Assembly: GCF_001457695.1 (NCBI RefSeq)
Contig: NZ_LN831025.1
Coordinates: 372,001-436,000, forward strand
Length of the DNA stretch: 64,000 nt
Origin: Campylobacter jejuni
GTDB lineage: Bacteria > Campylobacterota > Campylobacteria > Campylobacterales > Campylobacteraceae
Direction: 5' to 3'
The stretch's first letter is position 1, and every line of letters begins with the position of its first letter. Shown piece after piece: positions 49,416 to 59,606 of the stretch. The position numbers were made by a program, and so were the translations under genes. The notes beneath the pieces are model-generated. The model searched no databases. It worked only from the letters and a program-made list of their open reading frames with translations, and was not told where the DNA came from.

Positions 49416-50708
49416 ATGAAAACTCAAATGAATTATGCCAAAGAAGGTATTTTTACTAAAGAAATGCAGATTGTTGCGCAAAAAGAAAATTTAAGTAAAG
49501 ATTTTTTGCTTGAAAATATTGCTTGCGGTAAAATTATTATCCCTGCAAATATTAATCATAAAAGTCTTGATCCAAATGGTATAGGTTTTGGACTGCGTAC
49601 TAAGGTTAATGTAAATTTAGGAGTTTCAAATGATTGCGTTGATTATAGCGAGGAAATGAAAAAAGTAGAGCTTGCTCATAAATTTGGCATAGAAGCGATT
49701 ATGGACTTAAGCAATTATGGCAAAACAAGTCGTTTTAGAGACGAGCTTGTTAATGTTTCAAAAGCTATGATAGGAACAGTTCCTGTATATGATGCAGTAG
49801 GATTTTTAGAAAAAGATTTAAAACAAATTGGTGCTAAAGACTTTTTAGATGTTGTATATCATCATGCTAAAAGTGGGGTTGATTTTATGACAATTCATGC
49901 AGGTATTAATTCTCGCGCAGCGCATATTTTTAAACAAAGTAAAAGACTTACAAATATAGTTTCAAGAGGAGGCTCTGTACTTTATGCTTGGATGATGATG
50001 AAAGATGCTGAAAATCCTTTTTTTGAGTATTATGATGATTTGCTTGACATTTGTTTAAAATACGATGTAACTTTATCTTTGGGCGATGCTTTGCGTCCTG
50101 GCTCTACTCACGATGCAAGTGATGGGGCACAAATTTCAGAACTTATAGAATTATCACTCCTTACTCAAAGGGCTTGGGATGTTGGGATTCAAGTAATGAT
50201 AGAAGGTCCAGGGCATATGGCTATTAATGAAATAGAGGCAAATATGCAATTAGAAAAGCGTTTATGCAAAGGAGCGCCTTTTTATGTCTTAGGACCTTTG
50301 GTAACAGATATTGGCGCAGGGTATGATCATATTAGTGGTGCTATTGGAGGAGCTGTGGCTGCAGCTAGCGGTGCTGATATGCTGTGCTATGTAACACCTG
50401 CTGAACACTTAAGACTTCCAAATTTAGAAGATGTTAGAGAGGGTATAGTTGCGACTAAAATTGCAGCTCATGCAGGAGATATAGCTAAACTTCCAAAAGA
50501 AAGATCAAGAGATGATGAGATGAGTAAGGCTAGACAAGAGATAGATTGGGAGAAAATGTTTAAACTTGCTATTGATGGAGAAAAGGCTAAAAAAATGTTT
50601 AATGAGCGTCGCCCTGATGATTTAAACTCATGTTCCATGTGTGGAAAAATGTGTGCAATGAATACTATGAATCAAATTTTAAAAGGCGAAGATGTGAGTT
50701 TAGCTTGA
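49416..50708 (+). CDS. thiC: Phosphomethylpyrimidine synthase
   Basis: Radical SAM enzyme that turns aminoimidazole ribotide into the thiamine pyrimidine. The 430 residues include [20 protein letters not shown]-like [21 protein letters not shown] and [12 protein letters not shown]. The iron-sulfur cysteines lie at the C-terminus: SCSMCGKMC (406, 409, 413). It lacks the roughly 100-200 residue N-terminal part of enterobacterial ThiC, as in the short-form family. It is under the TPP riboswitch. The 3' end overlaps the convergent PilO-like gene by 9 bases. Confidence 0.95.
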   Translation: MKTQMNYAKEGIFTKEMQIVAQKENLSKDFLLENIACGKIIIPANINHKSLDPNGIGFGLRTKVNVNLGVSNDCVDYSEEMKKVELAHKFGIEAIMDLSNYGKTSRFRDELVNVSKAMIGTVPVYDAVGFLEKDLKQIGAKDFLDVVYHHAKSGVDFMTIHAGINSRAAHIFKQSKRLTNIVSRGGSVLYAWMMMKDAENPFFEYYDDLLDICLKYDVTLSLGDALRPGSTHDASDGAQISELIELSLLTQRAWDVGIQVMIEGPGHMAINEIEANMQLEKRLCKGAPFYVLGPLVTDIGAGYDHISGAIGGAVAAASGADMLCYVTPAEHLRLPNLEDVREGIVATKIAAHAGDIAKLPKERSRDDEMSKARQEIDWEKMFKLAIDGEKAKKMFNERRPDDLNSCSMCGKMCAMNTMNQILKGEDVSLA

Positions 50709-51218
50709 ATAAACTTTGAGAGTAAGATCTATAGAGATACCTTGCTCTCCTGCTTTAAGATTAAGTGGATAATCAAGCTTGATTAAGTTATTATAGTTTT
50801 TTAGAGCATCAATAAAATCATAAAGCCTTCTAGGATTGTTCATTGTCGCTTTAATGGCTAAGCGGTTTTTTAGATATTTTTCTTGTTTTTCGGGCTTAGT
50901 TTCTTGAATTTTTACATTTTGAAAATATTTTTGTAAAAAAATATCAAAATTTCCTATATTAAAATTTTGCTCAAATTGCTCTAAGCTTTTGTTGTTTTCG
51001 CTTCTTAGAGTTGATATTTTATCTTCACTAAAGTCAAATTTTGATTTAGCGGCTTTTAAGATAGCAAGTTGTGAGTTTTCTCTAAGATTTGCTTGTTTGT
51101 AATTTTTTAATGTCGGTAAAAGTAAAAATAAGATCAAAGCTGTGCAAACGCTTATAAAACTTAACGCGCAAATGATAAGCTTTAATAAATCAATTTCTTC
51201 TAGACTTTTATCTTTCAT
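50700..51218 (-). CDS. Single-pass membrane protein, PilO-like
   Basis: The start is ATG 51218 (172 residues), after AGGAG at 5-6 bases; the longer frame is not used. A short cytosolic N-terminus precedes one membrane helix ([22 protein letters not shown]) and a coiled coil (35-85). A compact domain ends with [20 protein letters not shown] and DLTLKVYSS, the pattern of the PilO/GspM ferredoxin-like fold. It overlaps the upstream gene by 11 bases. Corresponds to Cj0454c. The role is inferred from topology and neighbours. Confidence 0.6.
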   Translation of the reverse strand: MKDKSLEEIDLLKLIICALSFISVCTALILFLLLPTLKNYKQANLRENSQLAILKAAKSKFDFSEDKISTLRSENNKSLEQFEQNFNIGNFDIFLQKYFQNVKIQETKPEKQEKYLKNRLAIKATMNNPRRLYDFIDALKNYNNLIKLDYPLNLKAGEQGISIDLTLKVYSS

Positions 51219-51735
51219 CTGCAACTCCTGGAATTTGTTTGCTAATACTAACAAAACGATACCACCCATTATCTAAGCGATAATAGGTTGTGTAGCTTTG
51301 ATCAAAGATGCTTTTTAAAGGGGTTTCTAAAAGTAGAGTAAACATTTCTCTTGTAGGAGTGACTCCGATAAGTTTTAAGGAATATTCGTCTTGTTCAACA
51401 CTTTCAAGAGTAATGTTATCAGTTTTTACAATAATATCAAATAGATTTCTTAAGCTTTCTTTAACAATTTGATTTTGAGTGTTAAAATTTTTCGCTATTT
51501 GGCTTTGATCAAATAAAATTTCATAAAGCATTTCATTTTGCTTAGTTTGATTTTGAAGCACTATAACTTGTTGTTTTTCATCATCGATAGAGCTATTGAT
51601 TAATGCAATTTTTATTGTATATGTAAAATATACTAGTAAGATAAATAATATACTAAAACCAAAAAGTCCTAGCCAAATTTTATCAAAGAGTGTGAAAATA
51701 GGTTTTTTTCTTGGCTGTATAAAGCTATAAGTCAT
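51208..51735 (-). CDS. Single-pass membrane protein, PilN-like
   Basis: A 175-residue protein: a basic cytosolic N-terminus (FIQPRKKP), one membrane helix (WLGLFGFSILFILLVYFTYTI), a coiled coil (50-100), and a small C-terminal domain ending YRFVSISKQ. This is the PilN/GspL-type layout. It overlaps the upstream gene by 4 bases (ATGA) and the downstream gene by 11. Corresponds to Cj0455c. It lacks the INLLP-type PilM-binding motif that I would expect of a classical PilN. Confidence 0.58.
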   Translation of the reverse strand: MTYSFIQPRKKPIFTLFDKIWLGLFGFSILFILLVYFTYTIKIALINSSIDDEKQQVIVLQNQTKQNEMLYEILFDQSQIAKNFNTQNQIVKESLRNLFDIIVKTDNITLESVEQDEYSLKLIGVTPTREMFTLLLETPLKSIFDQSYTTYYRLDNGWYRFVSISKQIPGVADER

Positions 51736-52691
51736 TTAACCTCCTTTCGCATCAATTCTATCATAAGATCTAAGGTGTTGATTTGTTTCGTTTTTATCTC
51801 TAAAAAAGTTTCACTTTCTAAAAAATCAATAGCACTTATGTTAATATCTGATTCGCTATATAATAAAATACCATTGATAAATACCCCAGCATATTTATCA
51901 TCATTATAAAATTTTTCAATGCTCGTAATAATATAACGGCAAAGTTCCATATCATTGCTAAATTGATTTAATTCATCAAGATTAAAATTATCATTATTAT
52001 CCAAAGTTTCAAGATTATTTTCTTGATCAAGTAGATCAAATTTATTATTTAAGGCTTCATTGAAGTTATCTAAGGTAACTTCAGTATCATCGTTGTTGTT
52101 TTCAATTTCTTGATTATCTTCTGATGGAAGTTCAAGCTCTAAACCTAATTCTTGCTCAAATATTTTAAAATCACCGTATAAGATAGTATTGCCTTTAGCA
52201 ACAATAATTGCCAAAAGATGTCCTTGCTTAAATCCATAAAGTAAAATTTGATCATCAGGCTGTTTTTCTTTTTGCATATTGTAGTAAAGAAGAGCAAAAG
52301 GGGAATATAAAAAATCTAAACCTCTATATTCTTCAAAAAGCTCACTATAATATTCTACATGTTCGGTAGCCGTATAAACAAGGGCATTATTAAGCAAAAT
52401 ATGCTGTAAGCTGATTTTTCCTATATTAAAGTGCTCACAATCTTGAATATTTGTACTAGGTATTAATCCTTGTTCTTTGGCGTCTAAAAATAAAGCAGTG
52501 TGGTAAAATAAGAAATGCTTGCTTAAATTTTTTATGTACTCTAATAAATTTTCACTTTTATCAAAAGTTTTTTCATTGCTACTGATTAGTTTATTTCGTC
52601 TGTAAATAGAAGCTTTTACAATATTTTTTTTATCTTCTAAAATAATACTAATAAAAAGTTGTGGAAATATTTTTTTAAGTAAAAATAACAT
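51732..52691 (-). CDS. Cytosolic protein, possible actin-like PilM/GspL component
   Basis: A 319-residue mostly soluble protein. Residues 1-180 read as an alternating strand/helix fold with ISIILEDKKNIVKASIY and LLYGFKQGHLLAIIVAKGNTILYG, similar to actin-like PilM beginnings. Residues about 190-250 are an acidic Asn-rich insert. A last segment (VFINGILLYSES) resembles the closing strands. No clear nucleotide motif is seen. It is 1 base from the acyltransferase gene and overlaps the PilN-like gene. Corresponds to Cj0456c. The family call is tentative. Confidence 0.5.
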   Translation of the reverse strand: MLFLLKKIFPQLFISIILEDKKNIVKASIYRRNKLISSNEKTFDKSENLLEYIKNLSKHFLFYHTALFLDAKEQGLIPSTNIQDCEHFNIGKISLQHILLNNALVYTATEHVEYYSELFEEYRGLDFLYSPFALLYYNMQKEKQPDDQILLYGFKQGHLLAIIVAKGNTILYGDFKIFEQELGLELELPSEDNQEIENNNDDTEVTLDNFNEALNNKFDLLDQENNLETLDNNDNFNLDELNQFSNDMELCRYIITSIEKFYNDDKYAGVFINGILLYSESDINISAIDFLESETFLEIKTKQINTLDLMIELMRKEVK

Positions 52692-52692
52692 T

Positions 52693-53322
52693 TCATTCCT
52701 TAAATTGATCAGCTAAGCTAATTTTATCAAATTGTTCCATTAGAAATTCTTTAGCTTTTTCTTTATCTAAAGATAAAATATCCAAAGGTTCACTTAGACT
52801 ATAAGTAATCCTACTAAAAGGTTTTGGCATGATCATCTTATCCCAACTTTTAAATTCCCAAAAACGATTTGCTTCATAGTTTAAAATTCTTATCTTTAGT
52901 TCTTTTTTTTGAGCCAAAATGATAGAACCATCTGAAATACTATGATAAGGCCCTCGTGGACCATCGGGCGTGATAACTATATCGTCATTTTGTTCTAAAA
53001 CTTTAAATGCAGCTCTAAGTGCACTGCTAGCACCCCTTGAAGTGCTTCCTCTTACAGTATCAAGACCGAAAAGCTTGATGATTTTTGCAATTTGCTCTCC
53101 ATCTTTATGGTGAGAGATCATGACATAGGCTTTTTTATTTTTTTGCCTATAATGTCTAAACGCAAAAGGCATAAGTGCTAATTTTCCATGCCAAAAAAGT
53201 ATCACACCAGCTTTACGGTCAACTTTTTCACCTTTATAGTGCTTTTTACAGCTTAAAAAAATAAGCCATTGCAAGATGAAAATTATATATGTTAAGCAAT
53301 GGATTTTAAACGATTTCCCCAT
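52693..53322 (-). CDS. DUF374-type lysophospholipid acyltransferase-like protein
   Basis: Probable inner-membrane acyltransferase. From ATG 53322 it has 209 residues with a membrane helix ([15 protein letters not shown]). The LPLAT motifs are [40 protein letters not shown] and [12 protein letters not shown] 53343 would give 216 residues. Neither start has a good ribosome site, and both lie within miaB. The substrate is unknown; DUF374 proteins are thought to acylate lipid A or lysophospholipids. Corresponds to Cj0457c. Confidence 0.8.
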   Translation of the reverse strand: MGKSFKIHCLTYIIFILQWLIFLSCKKHYKGEKVDRKAGVILFWHGKLALMPFAFRHYRQKNKKAYVMISHHKDGEQIAKIIKLFGLDTVRGSTSRGASSALRAAFKVLEQNDDIVITPDGPRGPYHSISDGSIILAQKKELKIRILNYEANRFWEFKSWDKMIMPKPFSRITYSLSEPLDILSLDKEKAKEFLMEQFDKISLADQFKE

Positions 53323-54607
53323 ATAAAACCATACGCTTTGCATTAGTTATTTTTACTTCTTTAAATTGCCCTAAAAGTTCTTCGCTACCTTCAACTTGAA
53401 CTAAAAAGTTATTATCTGTTCTTCCAGCAATGCTATTGCCTGCTCTTAATTCTTCAAATAAAACTTTAAAAGTTTTATTTTCTTGTTTTTTTACAATTTT
53501 ATCTAAAATTTCACTATGACGATTTTGTAAGGTGCTAAGTCTTCTTGAAGCTATTTCTTCATCGATTTGATTAGGCATGGTTGCGGCTTTTGTTAAAGGG
53601 CGTTTGGAGTATTTAAAAGAAAAAATTTGTTCAAAACGCACTTTTTCCAAAACATCCACAGTCTCTTCAAAATCTTTTTCACTTTCCCCTGGAAAAGCTA
53701 CAATAATGTCTGTAGAAATGCTAACATTTGGACAAAGTTCTCTAAGTTTTAAAGCTCTATTTAAATACCATTCTTTAGTATAGCCACGCTTCATAGCTTT
53801 TAAAATTTCACTTGAGCCGCTTTGTAAAGGCATATGCATGGATTTGCAAACTTTTGGATTATTGGCAAAAACTTTTAAAAATTTATCATCCATGTGCAAA
53901 GGATGTGGACTTGTAAAGCGAATGCGTTCCAAACCTTCTATAGTGCTAAGTTCTTCTAAAAGATCTGAAAAGTCCATTTTTTTATGTTCGTTTCTAAATC
54001 TTTTGCCGTAGTTATTGACATTTTGTCCTAGCAAGAAAATCTCTTTAGCACCTTTTTCAACGGCTTTTTGAGCTTCTTTGTAGATGATGTTAAAAGGTAT
54101 GGAAATTTCATCTCCTCTAGTATGTGGCACTATACAATAAGTGCAGTGTTTGTCACAACCTATGGAGATATTAATATAGGATTTATAAATACTATTTCTA
54201 AAATCTGCAAAAGCAAATTCACTTTCATCATAGTCTATATCCACGCCCATAAATTTTGGAGTTTTTATAGCTTGAGTGATTTTGGAAATATTTCTTGCTC
54301 CTAGAACAAAATCCACATAAGGAGCACGTTTGAAAATTTCATTTCCCAAATGCGATGCAGTACATCCACAAACTCCTATTTTAGCACCTTCTTTTTTAAC
54401 TTTTTCAAAGCCACCCACTTCTGAGAAAAGTTTATGCACAGGTTTTTCACGCACTGAACAGGTATTAATAAGAATAAGATCTGCTTCTTTGATGTCTTCT
54501 GTTAGTGCGTAGTTTTCTTTTTGTGTTAATTCTGCGATCATATGCTCAGAATCTCTGACATTCATCGCACAACCTAAAGTTTGAATAAAAAGTTTTTTAG
54601 CACTCAA
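53306..54607 (-). CDS. miaB: tRNA-2-methylthio-N6-dimethylallyladenosine synthase
   Basis: Radical SAM methylthiotransferase that modifies A37 of tRNAs reading U-first codons. The 433-residue protein has the N-terminal cluster cysteines Cys13 (LGCAMN), Cys50 (NTCSVRE) and Cys82 (GCTAS region). The radical SAM site CDKHCTYC is at 151-158. The TRAM domain follows at the C-terminus ([19 protein letters not shown]). The gene overlaps its neighbours on both sides and is second in the six-gene minus-strand operon. Confidence 0.95.
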   Translation of the reverse strand: MSAKKLFIQTLGCAMNVRDSEHMIAELTQKENYALTEDIKEADLILINTCSVREKPVHKLFSEVGGFEKVKKEGAKIGVCGCTASHLGNEIFKRAPYVDFVLGARNISKITQAIKTPKFMGVDIDYDESEFAFADFRNSIYKSYINISIGCDKHCTYCIVPHTRGDEISIPFNIIYKEAQKAVEKGAKEIFLLGQNVNNYGKRFRNEHKKMDFSDLLEELSTIEGLERIRFTSPHPLHMDDKFLKVFANNPKVCKSMHMPLQSGSSEILKAMKRGYTKEWYLNRALKLRELCPNVSISTDIIVAFPGESEKDFEETVDVLEKVRFEQIFSFKYSKRPLTKAATMPNQIDEEIASRRLSTLQNRHSEILDKIVKKQENKTFKVLFEELRAGNSIAGRTDNNFLVQVEGSEELLGQFKEVKITNAKRMVLYGEIV

Positions 54608-54846
54608 AGAATATGTACCTCATACATAAAATCATTATCATCAAGTCCGTATTTTACGGTTCTATGATAAATGCTTACTCCTTTTTTTTCAAAATGATTT
54701 ACAAGGGCAATGAGTTGTTTGTGTGTATTATCTTTATCAAAATAAAAAAACTTTTGTCCTTCTTTTTCTATAGCCTCTTCGATTTTTTCTAGGCTAATAT
54801 TTTTAGGTTTTTCATTAATCAAAGTTCTTGCCAATTTTAATTCCAT
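54604..54846 (-). CDS. HP0268-family small protein
   Basis: From ATG 54846, 7 bases after AAGGA, the product has 80 residues, the length of Helicobacter HP0268. Aligned features are the opening [24 protein letters not shown] and the end [14 protein letters not shown]0268 has been described as a nicking nuclease, so the same is possible here, but I would not carry the function over without test. It overlaps miaB by 4 bases. Corresponds to Cj0459c. Confidence 0.75.
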   Translation of the reverse strand: MELKLARTLINEKPKNISLEKIEEAIEKEGQKFFYFDKDNTHKQLIALVNHFEKKGVSIYHRTVKYGLDDNDFMYEVHIL

Positions 54847-54973
54847 AGCTAAATCCTTAAGAATTTTCATTTTAATCTATAATTTTAGCAAATTTTACTT
54901 TTAATTAAACTTATTAAGGATATAATTTTTATCTACATTTTTAAATTTCCCACAAAAAAAGGTTTTATAAAAT

Positions 54974-56062
54974 ATGGAAAAGATAGCAGATATTATCGAA
55001 TCTATTGCTAATGAAAAAAATTTAAACTTAGAGAATGTAAGAGAAAAGGTAGCTACCGCTTTAATCAATACTGCAAAAAGAATTTATGGACAAGAATATG
55101 AGTTTTTTGTGGATCCTAAAAATTTAAATCTTTATCAAAAAATTACCATAGTAGCAGATAATGACGAGAGATTGCAAAATAAAAGTGAGAGTTTTATCGC
55201 GTTAAGTAAGGCAAAATCAGAAGCTCCAGATGTTGAAATAGGAGATGAATTAACCTATGAATGTTCTTTGGAAAATTTAGGAAGAACTGCGGTAAATACC
55301 TTGCATAAAGAACTTGAATATCATATACAAAAATTATTAGAACAAACTATTTTTGAAAAGTATAAAAACAAAGTAGGGCAAATGGTTTTTGGTACAGTTG
55401 TTAGAGTGGATAATGAAGAAAATACTTTTATTGAAATAGATGAATTAAGAGCTTTTTTACCGAGAAAAAATCGCATTAAAGGGGAAAAATTTAAAATAGG
55501 TGATGTGGTAAAAGCTGTGATACGCCGTGTTTATACAGATAAGGGTATTAAAATCGAGCTTAGTCGTACAAGTCCTAAATTTTTAGAATGTTTACTTGAA
55601 GCTGAGGTTCCAGAAATCAAAGATGGTTATGTCAATATTATAGGATGTGCTAGAATTCCAGGTGAAAGAGCAAAAATCATTCTTCAGGCCAATGGAGCAA
55701 ATATCGATCCTGTAGGTGCTACAGTAGGTGTTAAAGGTGTAAGAATTAATGCAGTAAGCAAAGAGCTTCATAATGAAAATATTGATTGTATAGAATTTAC
55801 AAATGAGAGTGAAATTTTAATTTCTCGTGCCTTGGCTCCTGCTATTGTAAATTCTGTGAAAATTGAAGATAAAAAAGCTATTGTAAGTTTAAATAGCGAA
55901 CAAAAAAGTAAAGCTATAGGAAAAAATGGTATTAATATTCGCCTTGCTTCTATGTTAAGTGGTTATGAAATAGAGCTCAATGAATTAAGCTCATCGCAGC
56001 TAAATAATGCCATCAGCAATGAAGAAGCAATGAAAAATCTTCAAGATTTGTTTAAAATTTAA
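54974..56062 (+). CDS. nusA: Transcription termination/antitermination factor NusA
   Basis: Binds RNA polymerase and nascent RNA. The 362 residues comprise an N-terminal polymerase-binding domain (1-125), an S1 domain (GTVVRVDNEENTFIEIDELRAFLPRKN), and two KH domains including GVKGVRINAVSKEL and SKAIGKNGINIRLASML. It lacks the C-terminal acidic repeats of E. coli NusA, as is normal for many bacteria. The ribosome site is weak (AAAGG). It is divergent from the HP0268-like gene. Confidence 0.95.
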   Translation: MEKIADIIESIANEKNLNLENVREKVATALINTAKRIYGQEYEFFVDPKNLNLYQKITIVADNDERLQNKSESFIALSKAKSEAPDVEIGDELTYECSLENLGRTAVNTLHKELEYHIQKLLEQTIFEKYKNKVGQMVFGTVVRVDNEENTFIEIDELRAFLPRKNRIKGEKFKIGDVVKAVIRRVYTDKGIKIELSRTSPKFLECLLEAEVPEIKDGYVNIIGCARIPGERAKIILQANGANIDPVGATVGVKGVRINAVSKELHNENIDCIEFTNESEILISRALAPAIVNSVKIEDKKAIVSLNSEQKSKAIGKNGINIRLASMLSGYEIELNELSSSQLNNAISNEEAMKNLQDLFKI

Positions 56063-56090
56063 AATATTTGTGAATTTTCACAAATATTTT
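56061..56090. terminator. Bidirectional terminator between nusA and an MFS gene
   Basis: AAAATATTTGTGA and TCACAAATATTTT pair perfectly over 13 bp around ATTT, followed by TT. The stem touches both stop codons. Confidence 0.75.
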
Positions 56091-57265
56091 TTATAAAACC
56101 ACTTCCAATAAAATGCCGCAAAGATAAAAATCATACCCAATAAGCCTGTAATTAGTTCTAAACTCAAGCCTAATTCAAATAAAAAGCCCATAAGCATTGA
56201 AATAATAGCGCTAAAACTAAGATAAATCATATCTGTATAAGCGATCACTCTACCATGATATGCTTTGTCAGCATTTTTTTGTATCATAGTGTAGGTGTAA
56301 GCCCAAAGTGCTGAGGTAAAAAAACCTGCACCGATTAAACCTAAAAAAGAAATATAAAAATTAAATTGAGTTAAAGCCCAAAGTATAATACCAAAACCTT
56401 GGCCAAGATACATGTAAAATAAATTTTTATTATTAATAAATTTACTTAAAACCATAGGTCCTATAGCTAAAGAACAAGCACGTACCGCATTTAAAAACCC
56501 TATTACTAAAGCAGCAGATAAAACTTCTTTATATTGATGTTGCGCTAAAAGCGTAACCAAGGTTTCATAAGCAGTTAAACCTATAAAAGCGTGAAGCAAG
56601 ATAAGATGAAAAATTATCTTATTGTTTAAAACATAGAAAAATCCTTCTTTTATCATGGTAAAAAAGCGACTTTGTGTTTTTTGATGAAAATCAGGAATGC
56701 TTAATCTTGCTAAAAAAGAAATGCCTATGAGTATAAGTACACAGTCAAATAAAAAAGCGGTTTTAACTCCTAGAAAATAAATAAAAATTCCCGCACTTGC
56801 CATACCTGCTGTATAAGAAATCGCCCAAATGACACTGTGCATTTCATTAGCGAGTTTAAGTTCTTGAGGGGTTAAAATTTTGGCCAATAAACTCATTTCA
56901 GCTTGAAAATAAATCGAAGCAACACAAAGTCTTATGAAAATTAAAATAAATAAAAGCCAAAGCATACTAAGACTTGTGACAAAAATAAGACAAAAAATAG
57001 AAATTAATTCCATGCTAATCATGCTGAGTAAAAGTTTTTTAGGTTTATTTTTCTCTACTATGACGCCATTAATAGGAGCAAGTAAAACTCCAGGTAAAAA
57101 AGCAAGCATAGCACTTGTAGCTGTTGCCCAAGTAGGAGCATTAAGCTCAACCAAAAGGGTAAAAACTCCTGTTTGAGAAAACCATGCTCCAAAATATACT
57201 ATAAACTGAACCGAAGCTAATATTCTGATATTTTTATTATTTTTTAATAGTTCAATGTAATTCAT
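56078..57265 (-). CDS. Major facilitator superfamily transporter
   Basis: A 395-residue protein with about twelve membrane segments. The early loop APINGVIVEKNKPKKLLL matches the MFS loop 2-3 motif weakly. Other stretches are AEMSLLAKILTPQELKLANEMHS and a C-terminal ring of aromatic residues. This recalls the DHA1-type/enterobactin-exporter-like group, but no substrate can be named. Corresponds to Cj0461c. Divergent from mqnC. Confidence 0.82.
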   Translation of the reverse strand: MNYIELLKNNKNIRILASVQFIVYFGAWFSQTGVFTLLVELNAPTWATATSAMLAFLPGVLLAPINGVIVEKNKPKKLLLSMISMELISIFCLIFVTSLSMLWLLFILIFIRLCVASIYFQAEMSLLAKILTPQELKLANEMHSVIWAISYTAGMASAGIFIYFLGVKTAFLFDCVLILIGISFLARLSIPDFHQKTQSRFFTMIKEGFFYVLNNKIIFHLILLHAFIGLTAYETLVTLLAQHQYKEVLSAALVIGFLNAVRACSLAIGPMVLSKFINNKNLFYMYLGQGFGIILWALTQFNFYISFLGLIGAGFFTSALWAYTYTMIQKNADKAYHGRVIAYTDMIYLSFSAIISMLMGFLFELGLSLELITGLLGMIFIFAAFYWKWFYKKYL

Positions 57266-57339
57266 AAGCGAAACTATACCATAATTTATATTTTAAATGC
57301 TATAATTATTTTAATTTATGTAAAAAACAAGGAAAAATT

Positions 57340-58386
57340 TTGAAAAGACTGGATAAAAAAGAAGCTTTAGATTTATTACACCATGCAAGTTTAACAGAAC
57401 TTGGAGAAATGGCTTATAAAAGAAAATTAGAACTTCATCCTGAAAAAATCACCACTTTTGTTGTAGATAGAAATATTAATTATACCAATGTTTGTTGTAT
57501 TGATTGTTCTTTTTGTGCTTTTTATCGCCATCATAAAGAAGATGATGCTTATATTTTAAGCTTTGAAGAGATAGGCAAAAAGATAGAAGAGCTTGAAGCT
57601 ATCGGGGGAACACAAATTCTTTTTCAAGGCGGGGTGCACCCAAAATTAAAAATAGAATGGTATGAAGAATTAGTTTCTTGGATAAAAGAACATTATCCAA
57701 ATATCACTGTGCATGGTTTTTCGGCAGTTGAAATCGCTTATATTGCAAAAGCATCTAAAATTTCAATCACTGAAGTGTTAAAAAGATTACAAGCTAAGGG
57801 TTTATTTTCTATACCAGGAGCGGGAGCTGAGGTACTAAGTGATAGGGTGCGTGATATCATTGCACCCAATAAATGCGATACAGCTACTTGGTTAGAAGTA
57901 CATTGCCAAGCTCATAAAATCGGTATGAAAAGTACAGCTACCATGATGTTTGGAACGGTTGAAAATGATGAAGAAATCATCGATCATTTTGAGCATTTGA
58001 GAAAATTGCAAGATGAAACAGGTGGTTTTAGAGCTTTTATTTTATGGAGCTTTCAAAGTGATAATACTGCTTTAATCCAAAAACATCCAGAGATTATGAA
58101 ACAAAGTTCTAACAAGTATTTAAGACTTTTAGCTTTAGCAAGACTTTATTTAGATAATTTTAAAAATTTACAAAGTTCTTGGGTAACTCAAGGCTCACTT
58201 ATAGGCCAGCTTGCTTTAAAATTTGGGGCCAATGATTTAGGCTCAACTATGATGGAAGAAAATGTAGTAAGTGCTGCAGGAGCAAGTTATAGAATAAATC
58301 AAGATGAGATGATAAGGCTGATTAGAAGTTTAGGCGAAAATCCAGCTAAACGCAATACCGCTTATGAAATTTTAGAAAGGTTTTAA
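57340..58386 (+). CDS. mqnC: Cyclic dehypoxanthinyl futalosine synthase
   Basis: Radical SAM enzyme of the futalosine route to menaquinone. The 348 residues have CxxxCxxC at 52-59 (CCIDCSFC), FQGGVHPKLKIEWYEEL, GFSAVEI and SIPGAGAEVLSDRVR. The start is TTG, fixed by AAGGA 6 bases upstream. Menaquinone made this way feeds the Frd and Mfr reductases encoded in this window. It shares the A of TAATG with the next gene. Confidence 0.9.
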   Translation: MKRLDKKEALDLLHHASLTELGEMAYKRKLELHPEKITTFVVDRNINYTNVCCIDCSFCAFYRHHKEDDAYILSFEEIGKKIEELEAIGGTQILFQGGVHPKLKIEWYEELVSWIKEHYPNITVHGFSAVEIAYIAKASKISITEVLKRLQAKGLFSIPGAGAEVLSDRVRDIIAPNKCDTATWLEVHCQAHKIGMKSTATMMFGTVENDEEIIDHFEHLRKLQDETGGFRAFILWSFQSDNTALIQKHPEIMKQSSNKYLRLLALARLYLDNFKNLQSSWVTQGSLIGQLALKFGANDLGSTMMEENVVSAAGASYRINQDEMIRLIRSLGENPAKRNTAYEILERF

Positions 58387-59606
58387 TGCAGTATTTAGAG
58401 AGTAGGGGTGTTAAAATCCCTTTTATTTTTGAAAAAAATTCTGATTTTCCCATTGTTGTTTTAAAGCTTGTTTTTAGAAATTGCGCTAGAAGTTATGATG
58501 AAATAGCAGGCTTAGCTAAGATGTTTTCACGTATTTTAAATGAAGGCGTGGATGATAAATTTTTTAAGGATTTAGAATTTAGAGCAATAAATTTAGAGGC
58601 AAGTAGTGGTTTTGAAAGCTTGGAAATCAACCTTTCTTGCTTGAAAGAAAATTTTGATTTTGCTTTAAAGAGTTTAGAAAAATTGCTTTTAAAACCAAGA
58701 ATAGAAGAAAAAACTTTGCAAAAATTAAAAATCAATGCCTTAGGTGAGCTCGCGAGTAAAAATAGTGATTTTGATTATTTAGCAAAAAATTTACTCAATG
58801 CTCAAATTTTTAAATGTAAAGAATTTCAAAGTCCAAATGATGGAGATGAAAAAAGTATAGAAACTTTGTCTTTAAAAGATTTGCAAAATTTTTATAAAAA
58901 TTTTATCCATCTTAGTGATTTGGTTGTGATTTTAGGAGGAGATTTAGAAGAAAAACAAGCCAAGGCAGATCTTTTAAAACTCTTATCAAAACTTCAAATA
59001 GGTAAGAAAAATACTCCAAAAAAATATGAGTTAAGCAAAAACATCAAAGATGAAATTTTGCTACGCCCAGAAAGTGAACAAGCTTATATTTATTTTGCTA
59101 CACCTTTTTTTGCTGATTTTAAAGATAAGGATTTATATCTTGCAAAAATTGCATTATTTGTTCTAGGGCAAGGAGGATTTGGTTCAAGGATTATGGAAGA
59201 AATTCGTGTTAAAAGAGGTCTTGCATACTCAGCTTATGCTATGCTTGATATGAATATGTCTTTTTCTAGAGTTTTTGGATATTTACAAACTAAAAATGAA
59301 AGCACTAAAGAAGCTAAAAAAATCGTAAAAGAGCTTTTTGAAGATTTTATAAAAAATGGCATGACTCAAAATGAACTTGATCAAGCTAAAAATTTTCTCA
59401 TAGGATCAACTCCTTTGCGTTATGAAAGCTTAAGCAAGCGTTTATCTATGTCTTTTAACGAATTTTATCAAGGTTTAAAATTAGGATATTATAAAGAAGA
59501 GTTAAAACTTATGGAAAAGGTTAAACTTGAAACCATAAATGCTTATATTAAAAAACATCAAGAGCTTTTAAATATAAGTTTTGCAAGCATACAAAATGAA
59601 AATTAA
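58386..59606 (+). CDS. M16-family peptidase-like protein without zinc motif
   Basis: A 406-residue protein with the two-domain M16 fold. The site where active members have HxxEH reads GLAKMFSRILNEG, so both His and the Glu are missing. The second half has SEQAYIYFATPFF and GSRIMEEIRVKRGLAYSAYA, typical of the M16 C-terminal domain. It is probably a non-catalytic M16 subunit, perhaps paired with an active M16 encoded elsewhere. Corresponds to Cj0463. It overlaps mqnC by 1 base and recG by 11. Confidence 0.8.
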   Translation: MQYLESRGVKIPFIFEKNSDFPIVVLKLVFRNCARSYDEIAGLAKMFSRILNEGVDDKFFKDLEFRAINLEASSGFESLEINLSCLKENFDFALKSLEKLLLKPRIEEKTLQKLKINALGELASKNSDFDYLAKNLLNAQIFKCKEFQSPNDGDEKSIETLSLKDLQNFYKNFIHLSDLVVILGGDLEEKQAKADLLKLLSKLQIGKKNTPKKYELSKNIKDEILLRPESEQAYIYFATPFFADFKDKDLYLAKIALFVLGQGGFGSRIMEEIRVKRGLAYSAYAMLDMNMSFSRVFGYLQTKNESTKEAKKIVKELFEDFIKNGMTQNELDQAKNFLIGSTPLRYESLSKRLSMSFNEFYQGLKLGYYKEELKLMEKVKLETINAYIKKHQELLNISFASIQNEN

